This document shows positions 42,002 to 51,302 of a DNA stretch of 64,000 nucleotides, one piece after another (position 1 is the first letter of the stretch; the number at the start of each line of letters is the position of its first letter). Made by a program: the position numbers and the translations under genes. The DNA is from CANJIV01 sp046330225 (GTDB taxonomy: Bacteria > Actinomycetota > Thermoleophilia > Solirubrobacterales > Solirubrobacteraceae), in NCBI GenBank assembly GCA_046330225.1, contig JAXLTD010000006.1, forward strand, positions 62,001 to 126,000, written 5' to 3'. Below the pieces are notes generated by a model. The model was given only the letters and a program-made list of their open reading frames with translations, was not told where the DNA came from and did no database searches.

Positions 42002-42013
42002 CGCGTCCCCGGG

Positions 42014-42041
42014 TAGTCGGACGCGGACGGCGAATCCTGAG
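42014..42041 (-). promoter_or_regulatory. sigma28-like promoter of the lysozyme-like gene
   Basis: On the minus strand: CTCAGG, 14 nt, TCCGACTA, ending 12 nt before the ATG at 42001. Same architecture as the promoters before fliS, mcp and cheW. Confidence 0.6.
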
Positions 42042-42073
42042 CCCGGCCAGCGCTTCGCCTCGCCGCCGCGGCG

Positions 42074-43000
42074 TCAGCCGGCAGCTGCGGTGGCGTTCGC
42101 CGACGGCCCCGGCGCTGCCGCGACTGGGCGCCAGAGCGCGTCGTGGCCGACGGACTCCCGCACCGCCGCGCCGTCGGCGACGAGCGAGATGAGCGCGTCC
42201 TCGGTCTCCAAGAGGTCAGCGTCCACCAGGTCGGAGGGGCGCAGGACCGCGGCCAGCTCGGCGGTGGTGAGTCCCTCGGGGAACGCCGCCAGGCCCTCGG
42301 CCGCGCTCGCCGCCGGCGCCCGGCGCTCAAGCGCGGGGTCGAGGTTCGCGAGCACGAGGTCGTAAGCCTCGAAGAGCTGGAACCCGCCGGCCTCGGCGGT
42401 CCGGCCGTCCTCGTGCTCGAAGACGATCGATGGCGCGGTGTAGCGGACCGGGCCGTCGCTGGCAGCGGCCCGGCCCTGGACGTCCGTCGGCGTCCCCTCG
42501 GCCGTCCGGGCGCGGGCCCGATCCGCCTCGTAGGCGGCGACGACCCGGGGCGTGTCGAGGCTGGCCACGACGGCGTCGGCGTCGAGGCCGGCGACGCTGC
42601 CGAGCGCCCAGCGCAGGTCGTCGTCGTCGTCGAGCAGGCGGGGCGTCGTGAACTGGAGGAACTGGAGCGCGCGGAGCGCCGCCTCGCCGAGCGCGGGATC
42701 CTCGGCGCGGGCGGCGACGATGGCCCGGCAGGCGCGCGACGTTCCGGCCACGCGCGGCTTGACGTGCAGCTCGAACGGCATGCCGAAGCGGCCGCGGAAG
42801 GCGCGATTGCCGCGCGTCATGAGCGCAGGGGTGTAGCCGCGGGCGACGTAGGCGTCGCCGCTCTCGCTCAGGCCGATCAGCACGAGCCGCCAGTCGAGCT
42901 GGCCGCCGAACCGCCAGCGCAGCCGGGCGTGCGCCGGGCGGGCGGAGTACGCCCACGGGCAGCCCGGATCCGTGAAGTGCCAGGCGGTGATCGTCGCCAT
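42074..43000 (-). CDS. DsbA-family (FrnE/HCCA-like) thioredoxin-fold protein
   Basis: A 308-residue protein. The start AWHFTDPGCPWAYSARPAHA is the DsbA-like active-site strand, but the CxxC is replaced by CPWA, leaving one cysteine. A helical insertion (RACRAIVAARAEDPALGEAA) and a late strand region (VRYTAPSIVFEHEDGRTAEA) complete the thioredoxin-like fold. The C-terminal ~60 residues are an added helical segment (LRPSDLVDADLLETEDALIS). Function uncertain: isomerase or oxidoreductase with a low-molecular-weight thiol. Confidence 0.85.
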   Translation of the reverse strand: MATITAWHFTDPGCPWAYSARPAHARLRWRFGGQLDWRLVLIGLSESGDAYVARGYTPALMTRGNRAFRGRFGMPFELHVKPRVAGTSRACRAIVAARAEDPALGEAALRALQFLQFTTPRLLDDDDDLRWALGSVAGLDADAVVASLDTPRVVAAYEADRARARTAEGTPTDVQGRAAASDGPVRYTAPSIVFEHEDGRTAEAGGFQLFEAYDLVLANLDPALERRAPAASAAEGLAAFPEGLTTAELAAVLRPSDLVDADLLETEDALISLVADGAAVRESVGHDALWRPVAAAPGPSANATAAAG

Positions 43001-43012
43001 CGCCCGGGGACG

Positions 43013-44503
43013 CTACTGGGCGGCGCCGGCCGGCTCGCGATCCCGGCGCCCGCGGACCAGGCGGTACTCCGAAGGGTCCAGCGCCCGCGTGGCGTCCACG
43101 TACTCCTTCATGTACCCCGGCCAGTTGTTCACGATCCGGCCGTCGGCCTCGCGGTACCAGCTCTGGCATGCAGTCCAGATCGAGTGCTGCAGGCGGCGCT
43201 GCATCTCGGCATCGGACGCGGCCTGCACCTCCGGCCGCACGTCGAGGGCGGGCGCGCCGGTGCGCCGGAGGTGCTGCAGCGCCGAGACGACGTAGCCGGC
43301 CTGGGCCTCGATCATCACGATGATCGAGCCGACCCCGAGGTTCGTGTTCGGTCCGTAGAGCAGGAAGAGGTTCGGGAAGCCGGCCACCGTGATGCCGAGA
43401 TGCGCGCGCGCCCCGCCGGACCAGGCCGACTGGAGGTCCACGCCGTCGGCCCCCGAGACGGCCATGGGCGCCATGAAGGCGTGGGCCTCGAAGCCCGTGC
43501 CGTAGATGATCGTGTCGACCTCCCGCTCCCGGCCGTCCGCGGTCACGATGCCGCGCTCGGTGATGCGGTCGATGCGGTCGGTCACGAGCTCGACGTTCGG
43601 CCGCTGGAGCGCCGGCAGGTAGTAGGACGAGAACAGGATGCGCTTGCAGCCGAACGGATAGTCGGGCCAGATCCGGGCCCGGAACTCCGGGTCGCGGACC
43701 TGCAGGCGCATGAAGAGCGTCGCCCACAGGCTCTGCGCCCAGCGCAGCGGCGGGAACCGTGTCAGGCCGGTGATGAACGACTCCATGAAGAGCGTCATGC
43801 CCATCCGCCGCGCCGCCTGCACGCCGGGCATCCAGCGGATGAGCGCCCTGACCGCCCGGGGATAGCGGGGGTTCCAGCGCGGCGCGATGTAGGGCGCCGT
43901 GCGCTGGTAGACGTCGAGGTGCGCAGCCTGCTCGGCCACGGGCGGGACGAACTGCACGGCGCTCGCCCCGGTCCCCACCACCGCGACCCGTTCGCCGCGC
44001 AGGTCGTGCGCGTGGTCCCACTCCGCCGAGTGGAAGCTGTGGCCCCCGAAGTCCTCCCGCCCCGGCAGGTCGGGAATCCGCGGGCGATGGAGCTGCCCGC
44101 AGGCCAGGACGAGCGCGTCGGCCTCGATCGTGCCGCCCGAGGCGTCGGTCAGCGTCCACGTCGCGCCCTCGTCGTCCCAGGCGGCCGCCGTGATCTCGAC
44201 GCCGTAGCGGATGAGCCGGTCCACACCGTGACGGGCGGCGACGCCGTGCAGGTAGCCGAGGATCTCGTCCTGCGGGGAGCACGGCCGGGACCAGTCCTTG
44301 CGCTGCTCGTAGGAGTACGAGTAGAGGTAGGAGGGCACGTCGCACGCCGCGCCCGGGTACGTGTTGTAGTGCCACACCCCGCCGAGGTCCTGCGCCTTCT
44401 CGAGGATCGTCACGTCCGTGAAGCCGGCGTCCCGCAGCGCGATGGCCGTGCCGATGCCGCTGAACCCCGCGCCGACGATTGCGATGCGCATGTCCCGATT
44501 CAT
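43013..44503 (-). CDS. flavin-containing (Baeyer-Villiger-type) monooxygenase
   Basis: About 496 residues. FAD-binding GAGFSGIGTAIAL near the N-terminus, then GVWHYNTYPGAACDVPSYLY, the BVMO/FMO fingerprint FGGHSFHSAEWD, NADPH-binding VVGTGASAVQFV and the motif YGTGFEAHAF. These enzymes oxygenate ketones, aldehydes or amines. ATG 44503 is used; ATG 44491 gives the same enzyme four residues shorter. The DsbA gene follows on the same strand, 12 bp downstream. Confidence 0.92.
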   Translation of the reverse strand: MNRDMRIAIVGAGFSGIGTAIALRDAGFTDVTILEKAQDLGGVWHYNTYPGAACDVPSYLYSYSYEQRKDWSRPCSPQDEILGYLHGVAARHGVDRLIRYGVEITAAAWDDEGATWTLTDASGGTIEADALVLACGQLHRPRIPDLPGREDFGGHSFHSAEWDHAHDLRGERVAVVGTGASAVQFVPPVAEQAAHLDVYQRTAPYIAPRWNPRYPRAVRALIRWMPGVQAARRMGMTLFMESFITGLTRFPPLRWAQSLWATLFMRLQVRDPEFRARIWPDYPFGCKRILFSSYYLPALQRPNVELVTDRIDRITERGIVTADGREREVDTIIYGTGFEAHAFMAPMAVSGADGVDLQSAWSGGARAHLGITVAGFPNLFLLYGPNTNLGVGSIIVMIEAQAGYVVSALQHLRRTGAPALDVRPEVQAASDAEMQRRLQHSIWTACQSWYREADGRIVNNWPGYMKEYVDATRALDPSEYRLVRGRRDREPAGAAQ

Positions 44504-44541
44504 AGCGTCTCGGAACCGTTCGCCGCCGGCCGGCTGCCGGA

Positions 44542-45540
44542 TCAGGTCTCGAGCCGGCGCCGAAAGACCCGGTAGGTCCACGCCTGGTACAGCAGCACGA
44601 CCGGCGCCACCACGACAGCCACCCAGGTCATCACCTGGAGCGTGTAGTGCGACGAGGCAGCGTTGGCCACCGTGAGGCTGTTGCCGAAGTCCGGCGCCGA
44701 CACGAGCACGCGCGGGTAGAGGCAGACGAACAGGGTCGCCACGGCCAAGGCGATCGTGGCCGCGGTGAAGGCGAACGCCCAGCCGTCGCGGCGCGCCCGT
44801 GTGAACGCCATCGCCGCGACCGCGGAGAGGGCCGCCAGCGCCGCGGGGATCGCCCCGGCCAGGATCCCGCGGGCGTTGCCGTCGTGGGCAACCGCGACCG
44901 TCGCGACGACGTACGCGAGAGCCAGGAGGCCGGCCGCCGGGACGAGCCGGCCGGCCAGCGTGCGCGCCCGGTCCGCGAGGCCGCCCGCCGTCTTGAGCGA
45001 CAGGAACGTCGCGCCGTGGGCCAGGCACAGCCCGACGAACGCCGCCCCGCCGAGAACCGAATACCAGCTCAGGAAGTCCAGCGGCGACCCGGTGAAGTCC
45101 TGCTTGGAGTTGAACGGCAGTCCCTTCAGCAGCGCGGAGAGCGCCACGCCCCACAGGAACGGAACGAGCAGGCTGCCGATCGCGTTGGCCCACATCCAGC
45201 CGCGCTGCCAGCGGCGGTGCTCGCTCTTGCCTCCCCACTCGAACGAGACGGCGCGCAGGATGAGGGCGAGCAGCGCGAGCACGAGCCAGATGTACGCCGC
45301 CGAGAAGAGGCCGGCGTACCAGACCGGGAACGCCGCGAAGGTCGCGCCGCCGGCCACGATGAGCCAGACCTCGTTGCCGTCCCAGACCGGCCCGATGGCC
45401 TCGAGCATCGTGTCGCGGTCGCGGTCGGCCCGTCCGAGCACGGGCAGCAGCATCCCGACGCCGAAGTCGAAGCCTTCAAGCACGAGATACCCCGCCCAGA
45501 AGAAGGCGATGAGGAAGAACCAGAGGTCGGGGAGCGACAT
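44542..45540 (-). CDS. cydB: cytochrome bd oxidase subunit II
   Basis: A 332-residue, eight-helix protein with the subunit II start (LPDLWFFLIAFFWAGYLVLE, then GFDFGVGMLLPVLG) and DRDTMLEAIGPVWDGNEVWL, which is diagnostic. It partners CydA in the quinol:O2 oxidoreductase used at low oxygen. It lies 4 bp after cydA; the cydDC maturation transporter is not in the window. Confidence 0.95.
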   Translation of the reverse strand: MSLPDLWFFLIAFFWAGYLVLEGFDFGVGMLLPVLGRADRDRDTMLEAIGPVWDGNEVWLIVAGGATFAAFPVWYAGLFSAAYIWLVLALLALILRAVSFEWGGKSEHRRWQRGWMWANAIGSLLVPFLWGVALSALLKGLPFNSKQDFTGSPLDFLSWYSVLGGAAFVGLCLAHGATFLSLKTAGGLADRARTLAGRLVPAAGLLALAYVVATVAVAHDGNARGILAGAIPAALAALSAVAAMAFTRARRDGWAFAFTAATIALAVATLFVCLYPRVLVSAPDFGNSLTVANAASSHYTLQVMTWVAVVVAPVVLLYQAWTYRVFRRRLET

Positions 45541-45544
45541 CTCG

Positions 45545-46960
45545 CTAGTACCTCAGGACGGGCTCGGGCTCGGCCTCGGCCGGCGGGGCGGCGTCGGGCA
45601 GGTCGCGGCGGGCGTAGCGGCGCATGAGCCAGAAGTCCGTCACGCCCAGCGCGAGGTAGAGCGAGATGAACACGGCGAGGCTGAAGATCGCCTGCCCGGT
45701 GGTCAGGCTCGGGGTCACCGCGTCGGCGGTCTTCAGGAGGCCCTGCACCGCCCAGGGCTGGCGGCCGGCCTCGGTGAACACCCAGCCCGCCGCCGAGGAG
45801 ATGAACGGCAGCGCGATCGCCCCGATGGCCAGCCGCAGGTACCACCTCGTCGTGTCGAACCGCCCCCGCCGCCACAGCAGCCAGCCCAGCAGCGCCACGA
45901 GCAGTGACAGGCTGCCGGCATAGGCCATGATCCGGATCGACCAGTAGGTGAGATGGACGTCGGGGATGTAGTTGCCGGGGCCGTACTGCGCCTGCTCGTC
46001 GGCGTTGACCTGGTTGAGCCCCTCGACGGTCCCGTTGAAGCTGTTGGTCGCCAGGAACGAGAGCAGCCCGGGGATCTCGATCGAGAAGCTCGGGTCGGGA
46101 TCGCTCTGGCTGAACCCGCCGATCTGGAACAGCGAGAACGAGGCGCTCTTCTCCGTGTTCCACAGCGCTTCGGCCGAGGCGATCTTCATCGGCTGCTGCT
46201 CGGTGATGATCACCCCGAACTCGCTGCCGATGCCGAGGTTGAGGGCCGTGACCGGCACCGCGACGATGAGCGCGAGCTTGGCAGCCAGGCGGAAGGCGGC
46301 GGCCTCGTGCTGGCGCAGCAGGTGCCAGGCGGCGACGCCGAGCACGAGGAAGGCGCCGGTCATCAGCGCGGCGAGCAGCGTGTGCGCGACCGCCCACCAG
46401 GCCCACTCGTTCCCGAACACCTTTGTGATGCTGTCCATCACGGGGCGGCCCGTGGCCGGGTTGATCTTGTACCCGGTCGGGTGCTGCATCCACGAGTTCG
46501 CGATGAGGATGAACGTGGAGGACAGCCAGGTTCCGAGCACGACGAGCCAGATCGTCGCGAGGTGCACGCGCGGGCTGAGGCGGTCGCGCCCGAAGATCCA
46601 CAGGCCGATGAAGGTCGACTCGAGGAAGAAGGCGGCGAGGCCCTCCATCGCCAGCGGGGCGCCGAAGACGTCGCCGACGGTCTTCGAGTAGGTCGACCAG
46701 TTCATCCCGAACTCGAACTCCTGGACGAGCCCGGTCGCGGCGCCGATCGCGAAGTTGATGACGAAGAGCGTCCCGAAGAAGTGGGTGAGCCGCAGCCAGC
46801 GCTCGTCCCGGGTCCGGTACCAGGCGGTCTGCATGATCGCCACGAGCGGCGCGAGGCCGAGGGTGAGCGGGACGAAGATGAAGTGGTAGAGCGACGTCAG
46901 CGCGAACTGCAGGCGCGACAGCTCCACCACTGAGTCCGAGGCGGCGAGGACGGTGCTCAT
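45545..46960 (-). CDS. cydA: cytochrome bd oxidase subunit I
   Basis: A 471-residue subunit I. Heme ligand helix RLQFALTSLYHFIFVPLTLG, GLVQEFEFGMNWSTYSKTVG, the quinol-site helix HPTGYKINPATGRP and RIMAYAGSLSL are all present. The Q-loop is of the short type. The start at 46960 has GGAG just upstream; the longer frame to 47029 is Arg-rich and unlikely. With cydB, a high-affinity terminal oxidase. Confidence 0.95.
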   Translation of the reverse strand: MSTVLAASDSVVELSRLQFALTSLYHFIFVPLTLGLAPLVAIMQTAWYRTRDERWLRLTHFFGTLFVINFAIGAATGLVQEFEFGMNWSTYSKTVGDVFGAPLAMEGLAAFFLESTFIGLWIFGRDRLSPRVHLATIWLVVLGTWLSSTFILIANSWMQHPTGYKINPATGRPVMDSITKVFGNEWAWWAVAHTLLAALMTGAFLVLGVAAWHLLRQHEAAAFRLAAKLALIVAVPVTALNLGIGSEFGVIITEQQPMKIASAEALWNTEKSASFSLFQIGGFSQSDPDPSFSIEIPGLLSFLATNSFNGTVEGLNQVNADEQAQYGPGNYIPDVHLTYWSIRIMAYAGSLSLLVALLGWLLWRRGRFDTTRWYLRLAIGAIALPFISSAAGWVFTEAGRQPWAVQGLLKTADAVTPSLTTGQAIFSLAVFISLYLALGVTDFWLMRRYARRDLPDAAPPAEAEPEPVLRY

Positions 46961-47035
46961 GACGCTCCGGCGGCCATGTGGTGCGGGAGCATCGCACCCG
47001 GGGCGGCCACATGCACGGCGGGAGGCCACGACGAC

Positions 47036-47071
47036 GCCGGGTCCCGGCCGCCGCGGCGGCCGGGACCCGGC
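47036..47071 (-). terminator. long GC hairpin after the gene at 47079
   Basis: GCCGGGTCCCGGCCGCC pairs perfectly with GGCGGCCGGGACCCGGC around a 2-nt centre, directly after the stop codon at 47079 and before the cydA region. Confidence 0.65.
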
Positions 47072-47078
47072 GGACGGC

Positions 47079-47579
47079 TCAGCGCGGCCGGGCGCTGAAC
47101 GTGGAGTCTCCGACGCAGGAGTAGATGATCATCGCCGGCATCGGGTAGGTCGGGATGATGAAGGAGAACGTCACGTGCAGCCGGCCGGTGAGGGCGCCGC
47201 GCCGGCCGTTCTTCAGGGCCACCTTGTAGTTCTTGGTGACCTTGCTGTAGTAGAGCGCGGGCTTCTGCAGGTCCTTGAACGCAACCTCCTTGCCGACGAT
47301 CTCGTAGCCGGGCGGGGTGAAGATCTCGGCGCCCGCGATCGACCGCTCGCCCACCCGGTTGATCGGCAGGCAGACGGTCGGGACCATCGTGGAGATCCAC
47401 CAGACCTTGCTGCCCTGGCGCTTGAAGGTGATCGTGTGGCCGCCGCGGGTCTTGCCCTTGTAGTCGACCGTCTTCGCGGCCGACGCCGGGGCGGCGGCAG
47501 CCAGGGCCGCGACGGCGGCGAGAGCGGCGGCGCGGGCCATGCGGCTGGGGCGGCGGGTGCTTGCAGTGCGGCGGGTCAT
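47079..47579 (-). CDS. exported protein of unknown function
   Basis: A 166-residue protein with a signal peptide (ARAAALAAVAALAAAAPASA). The mature part is beta-rich with two cysteines (VPTVCLPINRVG, MIIYSCVGDST), likely one disulfide, and reads KTVDYKGKTRGGHTITFKRQ at the start. GAGGAGG upstream supports the ATG. Followed by a strong terminator. No family recognised. Confidence 0.75.
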   Translation of the reverse strand: MTRRTASTRRPSRMARAAALAAVAALAAAAPASAAKTVDYKGKTRGGHTITFKRQGSKVWWISTMVPTVCLPINRVGERSIAGAEIFTPPGYEIVGKEVAFKDLQKPALYYSKVTKNYKVALKNGRRGALTGRLHVTFSFIIPTYPMPAMIIYSCVGDSTFSARPR

Positions 47580-47866
47580 GTCGGGCCTCCTCGGTGGCGA
47601 TCAGCAGTGCGGCGCAGCCTGCCCGCCGCGCGCCCGCCTGCCATCGAGGCCGACCCCAAAGTGCGCCCCCAGGGTTTTCAGGGCGGCGTCCCTTAGGGGG
47701 GCGGGCGCGAGCCGAGCTCCAATCGAATTCGCCCGAGGTTTCCCGCACCTGGAGTGGCGAACCTCAGGTGATCCGGCGTGGCGGCGCGGCGGCGCTGGTC
47801 GCCCGGGCGCCGTCCGGGTCCTCGAGCGCCGCGCTGAGGCACACGCCGCGGGCGGCGCCCCGCCGA
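47580..47866. other. intergenic region
   Basis: A 287-bp stretch containing the promoter of the minus-strand exported protein and the 3' end of the WS/DGAT gene. It has a C/G-rich segment (CCCTAAGGGACGCC on the minus strand, 47688-47701) that could be regulatory. No gene seen. Confidence 0.35.
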
Positions 47867-49306
47867 TCAGCCGGCTTCGCTCCCGCGGCTCGGTGCCGGC
47901 GCGCGCCGCCGCCGGGCGGGGCGCGCCGCCGGCGACGCTGCCGCGAGCAGCTCCGCGAGGCCCGCCTCGATCCCGTCGCACAGGACCTGGAGGTCCTCGG
48001 ACGTGTCGTAGTCGCCGGTGACGCCGAAGTTCAGCCCGCCGTCGTAGGAGAAGATCGCCACGCCGACCCGGACGTTGCCGCCGAGCGGGACGTAGGGGAA
48101 CGCCTCGAGCATCCGGCGCCCGACGGCGTAGAGCGGGTACTGGGGGCCCGGCACGTTCGTCGTCACCGTGTTGACGCTGCGCTGCCCGACGTGGGCGGCG
48201 ACCCGCTCCCCGAGCGCGAGCAGCATCGGCGGGGCAAACCCGCCCAGCGACGTGAGCACCTCCCCCGCCACCGCCTCCTTGGACGCCTTGAGGTGCTCCA
48301 TCTGGGCGCGGACCGCCTCGAGGCGCTCCACCGGGGACTCGATCCCGATCGGCAGCTCCGCGAACATCGCCGACACCCGGTTGTCGTAGGTGCCGCGCTG
48401 GCCGGGCGTCCGCACCGACACGGGCACGAGCGTGCGGACGACCAGATCGCCGACCGGCTCGCCGCGGGCGACAAGGAGCGAGCGGAACCCGGCCGTGATC
48501 ACCGTCAGGACCACGTCGTTGACGGTCCCGCCGAGGCCGGCCCGGACCGCCTTGACGTCGGTGAGCCGCGACCGCGCCCAGGCCCAGCGCCGGTGCGGGC
48601 CGAGCGGGCCGTTGATCGAGAGCGGCGGCGTCCGGCGCACGAGCCCGCGCATCGCCGCGAACCCGTGGGCGGCGTCGAGGAGCCGCTCGCCGTAGGCGCG
48701 GGGGGCCCGGACGGCCGCCTCGGCGCTGCGCACGATCTCCATCGGGCTGGTGAGCCGCTCGACCAGCGCCCGGCCGACCAGCTCGGCCGCCGGCGCCTCG
48801 GGGGCGGCCTGCCACGGCGCCGGCGGCGCGGGGGCCGCGTCGCGCTCGCGATCGAGGATGACCGTGATCAGGTCGCTCCCGGCGATGCCGTCCACCATGC
48901 AGTGGTGGATCTTGGAGAGGATCGCCCAGCGGCCCTCGCCGAGCCCCTCGATGACCCACATCTCCCAGAGCGGGCGCGCGCGGTCCAGCCGCTGGGACAT
49001 CACGCGCCCGATCAGCGTGCGCAGCTGCGCCTCGCTGCCGGGCGCCGGCAGCGCGGTGTGGCGCAGGTGGTAGCCGAGCTGGAAGTGCGGGTCGTCGGCC
49101 CACCGCGGGCGCGACAGCGCCAGCGGCACGAACCGGACCTTCTGCCGGTAGCGCGGGACGCGGTGCAGCTTGGCCTCCACCATCGCGGCGACGTCGCCGA
49201 TCGGGGGCGGCGGGCCCTCGAAGATCGCCACCGACCCGATGTGCATCTGGCTGTACTCGGTTTCGAGGTGCAGGAACGATTCGTCGAGCGGGCTCAGCAG
49301 CTCCAT
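47867..49306 (-). CDS. WS/DGAT-family wax ester synthase / diacylglycerol acyltransferase
   Basis: A 479-residue acyltransferase. The catalytic HHxxxDG motif is HHCMVDG, in ILSKIHHCMVDGIAGSDLIT. PLWEMWVIEGL, NDVVLTVITAGFRSLL and NVPGPQYPLYAVGRRM are family signatures. It makes wax esters or triacylglycerol from acyl-CoA as storage lipid. AGGAGA precedes the ATG, and it is divergent from ppk2. Confidence 0.93.
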   Translation of the reverse strand: MELLSPLDESFLHLETEYSQMHIGSVAIFEGPPPPIGDVAAMVEAKLHRVPRYRQKVRFVPLALSRPRWADDPHFQLGYHLRHTALPAPGSEAQLRTLIGRVMSQRLDRARPLWEMWVIEGLGEGRWAILSKIHHCMVDGIAGSDLITVILDRERDAAPAPPAPWQAAPEAPAAELVGRALVERLTSPMEIVRSAEAAVRAPRAYGERLLDAAHGFAAMRGLVRRTPPLSINGPLGPHRRWAWARSRLTDVKAVRAGLGGTVNDVVLTVITAGFRSLLVARGEPVGDLVVRTLVPVSVRTPGQRGTYDNRVSAMFAELPIGIESPVERLEAVRAQMEHLKASKEAVAGEVLTSLGGFAPPMLLALGERVAAHVGQRSVNTVTTNVPGPQYPLYAVGRRMLEAFPYVPLGGNVRVGVAIFSYDGGLNFGVTGDYDTSEDLQVLCDGIEAGLAELLAAASPAARPARRRRAPAPSRGSEAG

Positions 49307-49349
49307 GGCTCTCCTGGGCGGTGGGCAGGCACGCCCCACGATACGCGCG

Positions 49350-49355
49350 CTAGGC
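49350..49355 (+). promoter_or_regulatory. -10 element of ppk2
   Basis: TAGGCT, ~37 nt before GTG 49392, with GGAGGGCG as ribosome-binding site between. Confidence 0.45.
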
Positions 49356-49391
49356 TCGCGCCGTCGATTCGACGAACGGAGGGCGAGCAGC

Positions 49392-50222
49392 GTGAGCAAG
49401 CAGGAGAACGCGGACGAAGCCGGCGGCAACGGGGAGGCCCGCCCGAAGCTGGCGCGCCGCGAGTTCGACCACGAGCTCAAGCGCCTGCAGCGCGAGCTCG
49501 TGCTGATGCAGGAGTACATCAAGGCGACGGGCGAGAAGGTCGTCGTCGTCTTCGAGGGCCGCGACGCCGCCGGCAAGGGCGGCGTGATCAAGCGCATCAC
49601 CGAACGGCTGAACCCGCGCGTGTGCCGCGTCGTCGCCCTCGGCACGCCGACCGAGCGCGAGAAGACCCAGTGGTACTTCCAGCGCTACACCCCGCACCTG
49701 CCTGCTGCCGGCGAGCTCGTGCTGTTCGATCGCAGCTGGTACAACCGCGCCGGCGTCGAGCGGGTCATGGGCTTCTGCACCGACGATGAGCACCAGGAGT
49801 TCCTGCGCTCCTGCCCCGAGTTCGAGCGGATGCTCACCCGCTCCGGGATCCGGCTCGTCAAGTACTGGTTCTCGGTGAGCGACGCCGAGCAGGAGCGCCG
49901 CTTCCAGGCCCGCGTCGAGGACCCGATGCGGCGCTGGAAGCTGAGCCCCATGGACCTCGAGTCCCGCGAGAAGTGGGTCGAGTACTCCCGCGCGAAGGAC
50001 GAGATGTTCGCCTACACCGACATCAAGCAGGCGCCCTGGTACGTCGTGAACGCCGACGACAAGCGCCGCGCCCGGCTCAACTGCATCGCGCACCTGCTGT
50101 CGCTCGTGCCCTACCACAGCATCGAGCCGCCGCCGCCCGTGCAGCTGCGCCCACGTCAGCCCGACCGCGGCTACGTCCGCCCGCCGATCAGCGACCAGAC
50201 GTTCGTGCCCGAGGTCTACTGA
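49392..50222 (+). CDS. ppk2: polyphosphate kinase 2
   Basis: A 276-residue PPK2 class I-like kinase. Walker A GRDAAGKGGVIKRI, lid and Walker B segments (VALGTPTEREKTQWYFQRY; LVLFDRSWYNRAGVERVMGF) and the polyphosphate site residues (RWKLSPMDLESREKW) are present. It uses polyphosphate to phosphorylate nucleoside diphosphates, or synthesises polyphosphate. The gene converges with the lipase gene at a 12-bp gap. Confidence 0.93.
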   Translation: MSKQENADEAGGNGEARPKLARREFDHELKRLQRELVLMQEYIKATGEKVVVVFEGRDAAGKGGVIKRITERLNPRVCRVVALGTPTEREKTQWYFQRYTPHLPAAGELVLFDRSWYNRAGVERVMGFCTDDEHQEFLRSCPEFERMLTRSGIRLVKYWFSVSDAEQERRFQARVEDPMRRWKLSPMDLESREKWVEYSRAKDEMFAYTDIKQAPWYVVNADDKRRARLNCIAHLLSLVPYHSIEPPPPVQLRPRQPDRGYVRPPISDQTFVPEVY

Positions 50223-50234
50223 CTCCGGAGCCGC

Positions 50235-51224
50235 TCACGTCCGCGCGTAGGCGGCCAGCCGCGGCTCCGCCGGGACCTTCTTCGCGGCGTTGACGACGCC
50301 GAGCAGCGCCGTGAGCGCGGCGCCGAGCGTGGCGCGCACGGTGGCCGCGTCCAGGCCGGGGGTGAACTCCTGGCCGCAGACGGCGCGGCCGATCCGGCTC
50401 GGGCGGGCCGGTCCGGCGTGACCGAGCGCATCGAAGACGAGGGCGGAGGCCACGGCGTCCGGGAGCAGGCCCACGTGCGTGGCGGTGTCCGCCGGGCAGA
50501 TCGACTGGACCGCGACCGACGTGAGCTTCACGCCGCGGGCGGCGCGCAGCGCCGAGGTCGGGCGGGGATCGGCCTCGGGCGTCACGACGTCATCGGTCCG
50601 CGTGAAGATCGTGCTCCAGTCCGGCCCGGGAACGGTCTCGCTCCCCCGGTTCAGCGCCGTGAGGAACTTCGAGCCGGGCTTCATCTGCCACAGCGACGCC
50701 GCGCAGCTCGCAGCGCACAGCGGATTGACGATCGTCGTCCCGTGGTGCGGCGTGGCCAAGCTGATCTCGTCCGAGACCTTCGTGCGCAGGTCAGGCCAGA
50801 ACCGCAGGGCCCAGCGTGGCTGCAATCCGCCCTGGCTCATGCCGATCACCGCAACCTTGCGGCCGCTCGCCTTGGCCATGGCGCGCACCGCCGCCACGAC
50901 GTACTGGGCGCCGACCTGGATGTCCCCGAGCGAGGTCTCGGGCAGCGTGACGGTGCAGAAGCGGTACCCGGCCTTCGGCAGGGTGATCTCGTAGTTCCAC
51001 GCGTAGGTCGTCGTCGGATCGGCCGCGGTGGCCGGCACGAGCAGCACCGGGTCGCGCCGCAGGCCCCGGATCGGTCGCGGGCAGGCCAGGGCCGCGCGGA
51101 GCTTCGCGGCGGGCACCGTGAGCCGCGGCCCCGGGGCCGGGGCGGCCGCCGCGGGGCCGCCGCCGGCGAGCAGCGCCGCGGCAGCGATGGACACGGCGGC
51201 ACAGCGGCGGATCGGGACGGTCAC
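50235..51224 (-). CDS. exported lipase (CalB-like alpha/beta hydrolase)
   Basis: A 329-residue protein with a signal peptide (residues 1-~27). It carries the nucleophile elbow GMSQGG, the oxyanion-side PATAADPTTTYAWNYEITLP, an acid residue in FTRTDDVVTP and a candidate His in THVGLLPDAVA. Four cysteines (PLCAASCAASL) suggest disulfides. The pattern fits the lipase family resembling Candida antarctica lipase B. It may serve lipid use, next to a storage-lipid synthase. Confidence 0.85.
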   Translation of the reverse strand: MTVPIRRCAAVSIAAAALLAGGGPAAAAPAPGPRLTVPAAKLRAALACPRPIRGLRRDPVLLVPATAADPTTTYAWNYEITLPKAGYRFCTVTLPETSLGDIQVGAQYVVAAVRAMAKASGRKVAVIGMSQGGLQPRWALRFWPDLRTKVSDEISLATPHHGTTIVNPLCAASCAASLWQMKPGSKFLTALNRGSETVPGPDWSTIFTRTDDVVTPEADPRPTSALRAARGVKLTSVAVQSICPADTATHVGLLPDAVASALVFDALGHAGPARPSRIGRAVCGQEFTPGLDAATVRATLGAALTALLGVVNAAKKVPAEPRLAAYART

Positions 51225-51302
51225 GGCGGCACGCTCCTCGGGCGGCGAAAAGAACGGAGCGCCGACCGTAGCGCCCCGGGCCGCCCGGTGCCGCAGCGGC
51301 TG

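Noticed and set aside
45545..47029. Longer CydA from 47029
   Set aside because: The extra residues are Arg/Pro-rich and precede the normal CydA N-terminus; GGAG supports 46960.
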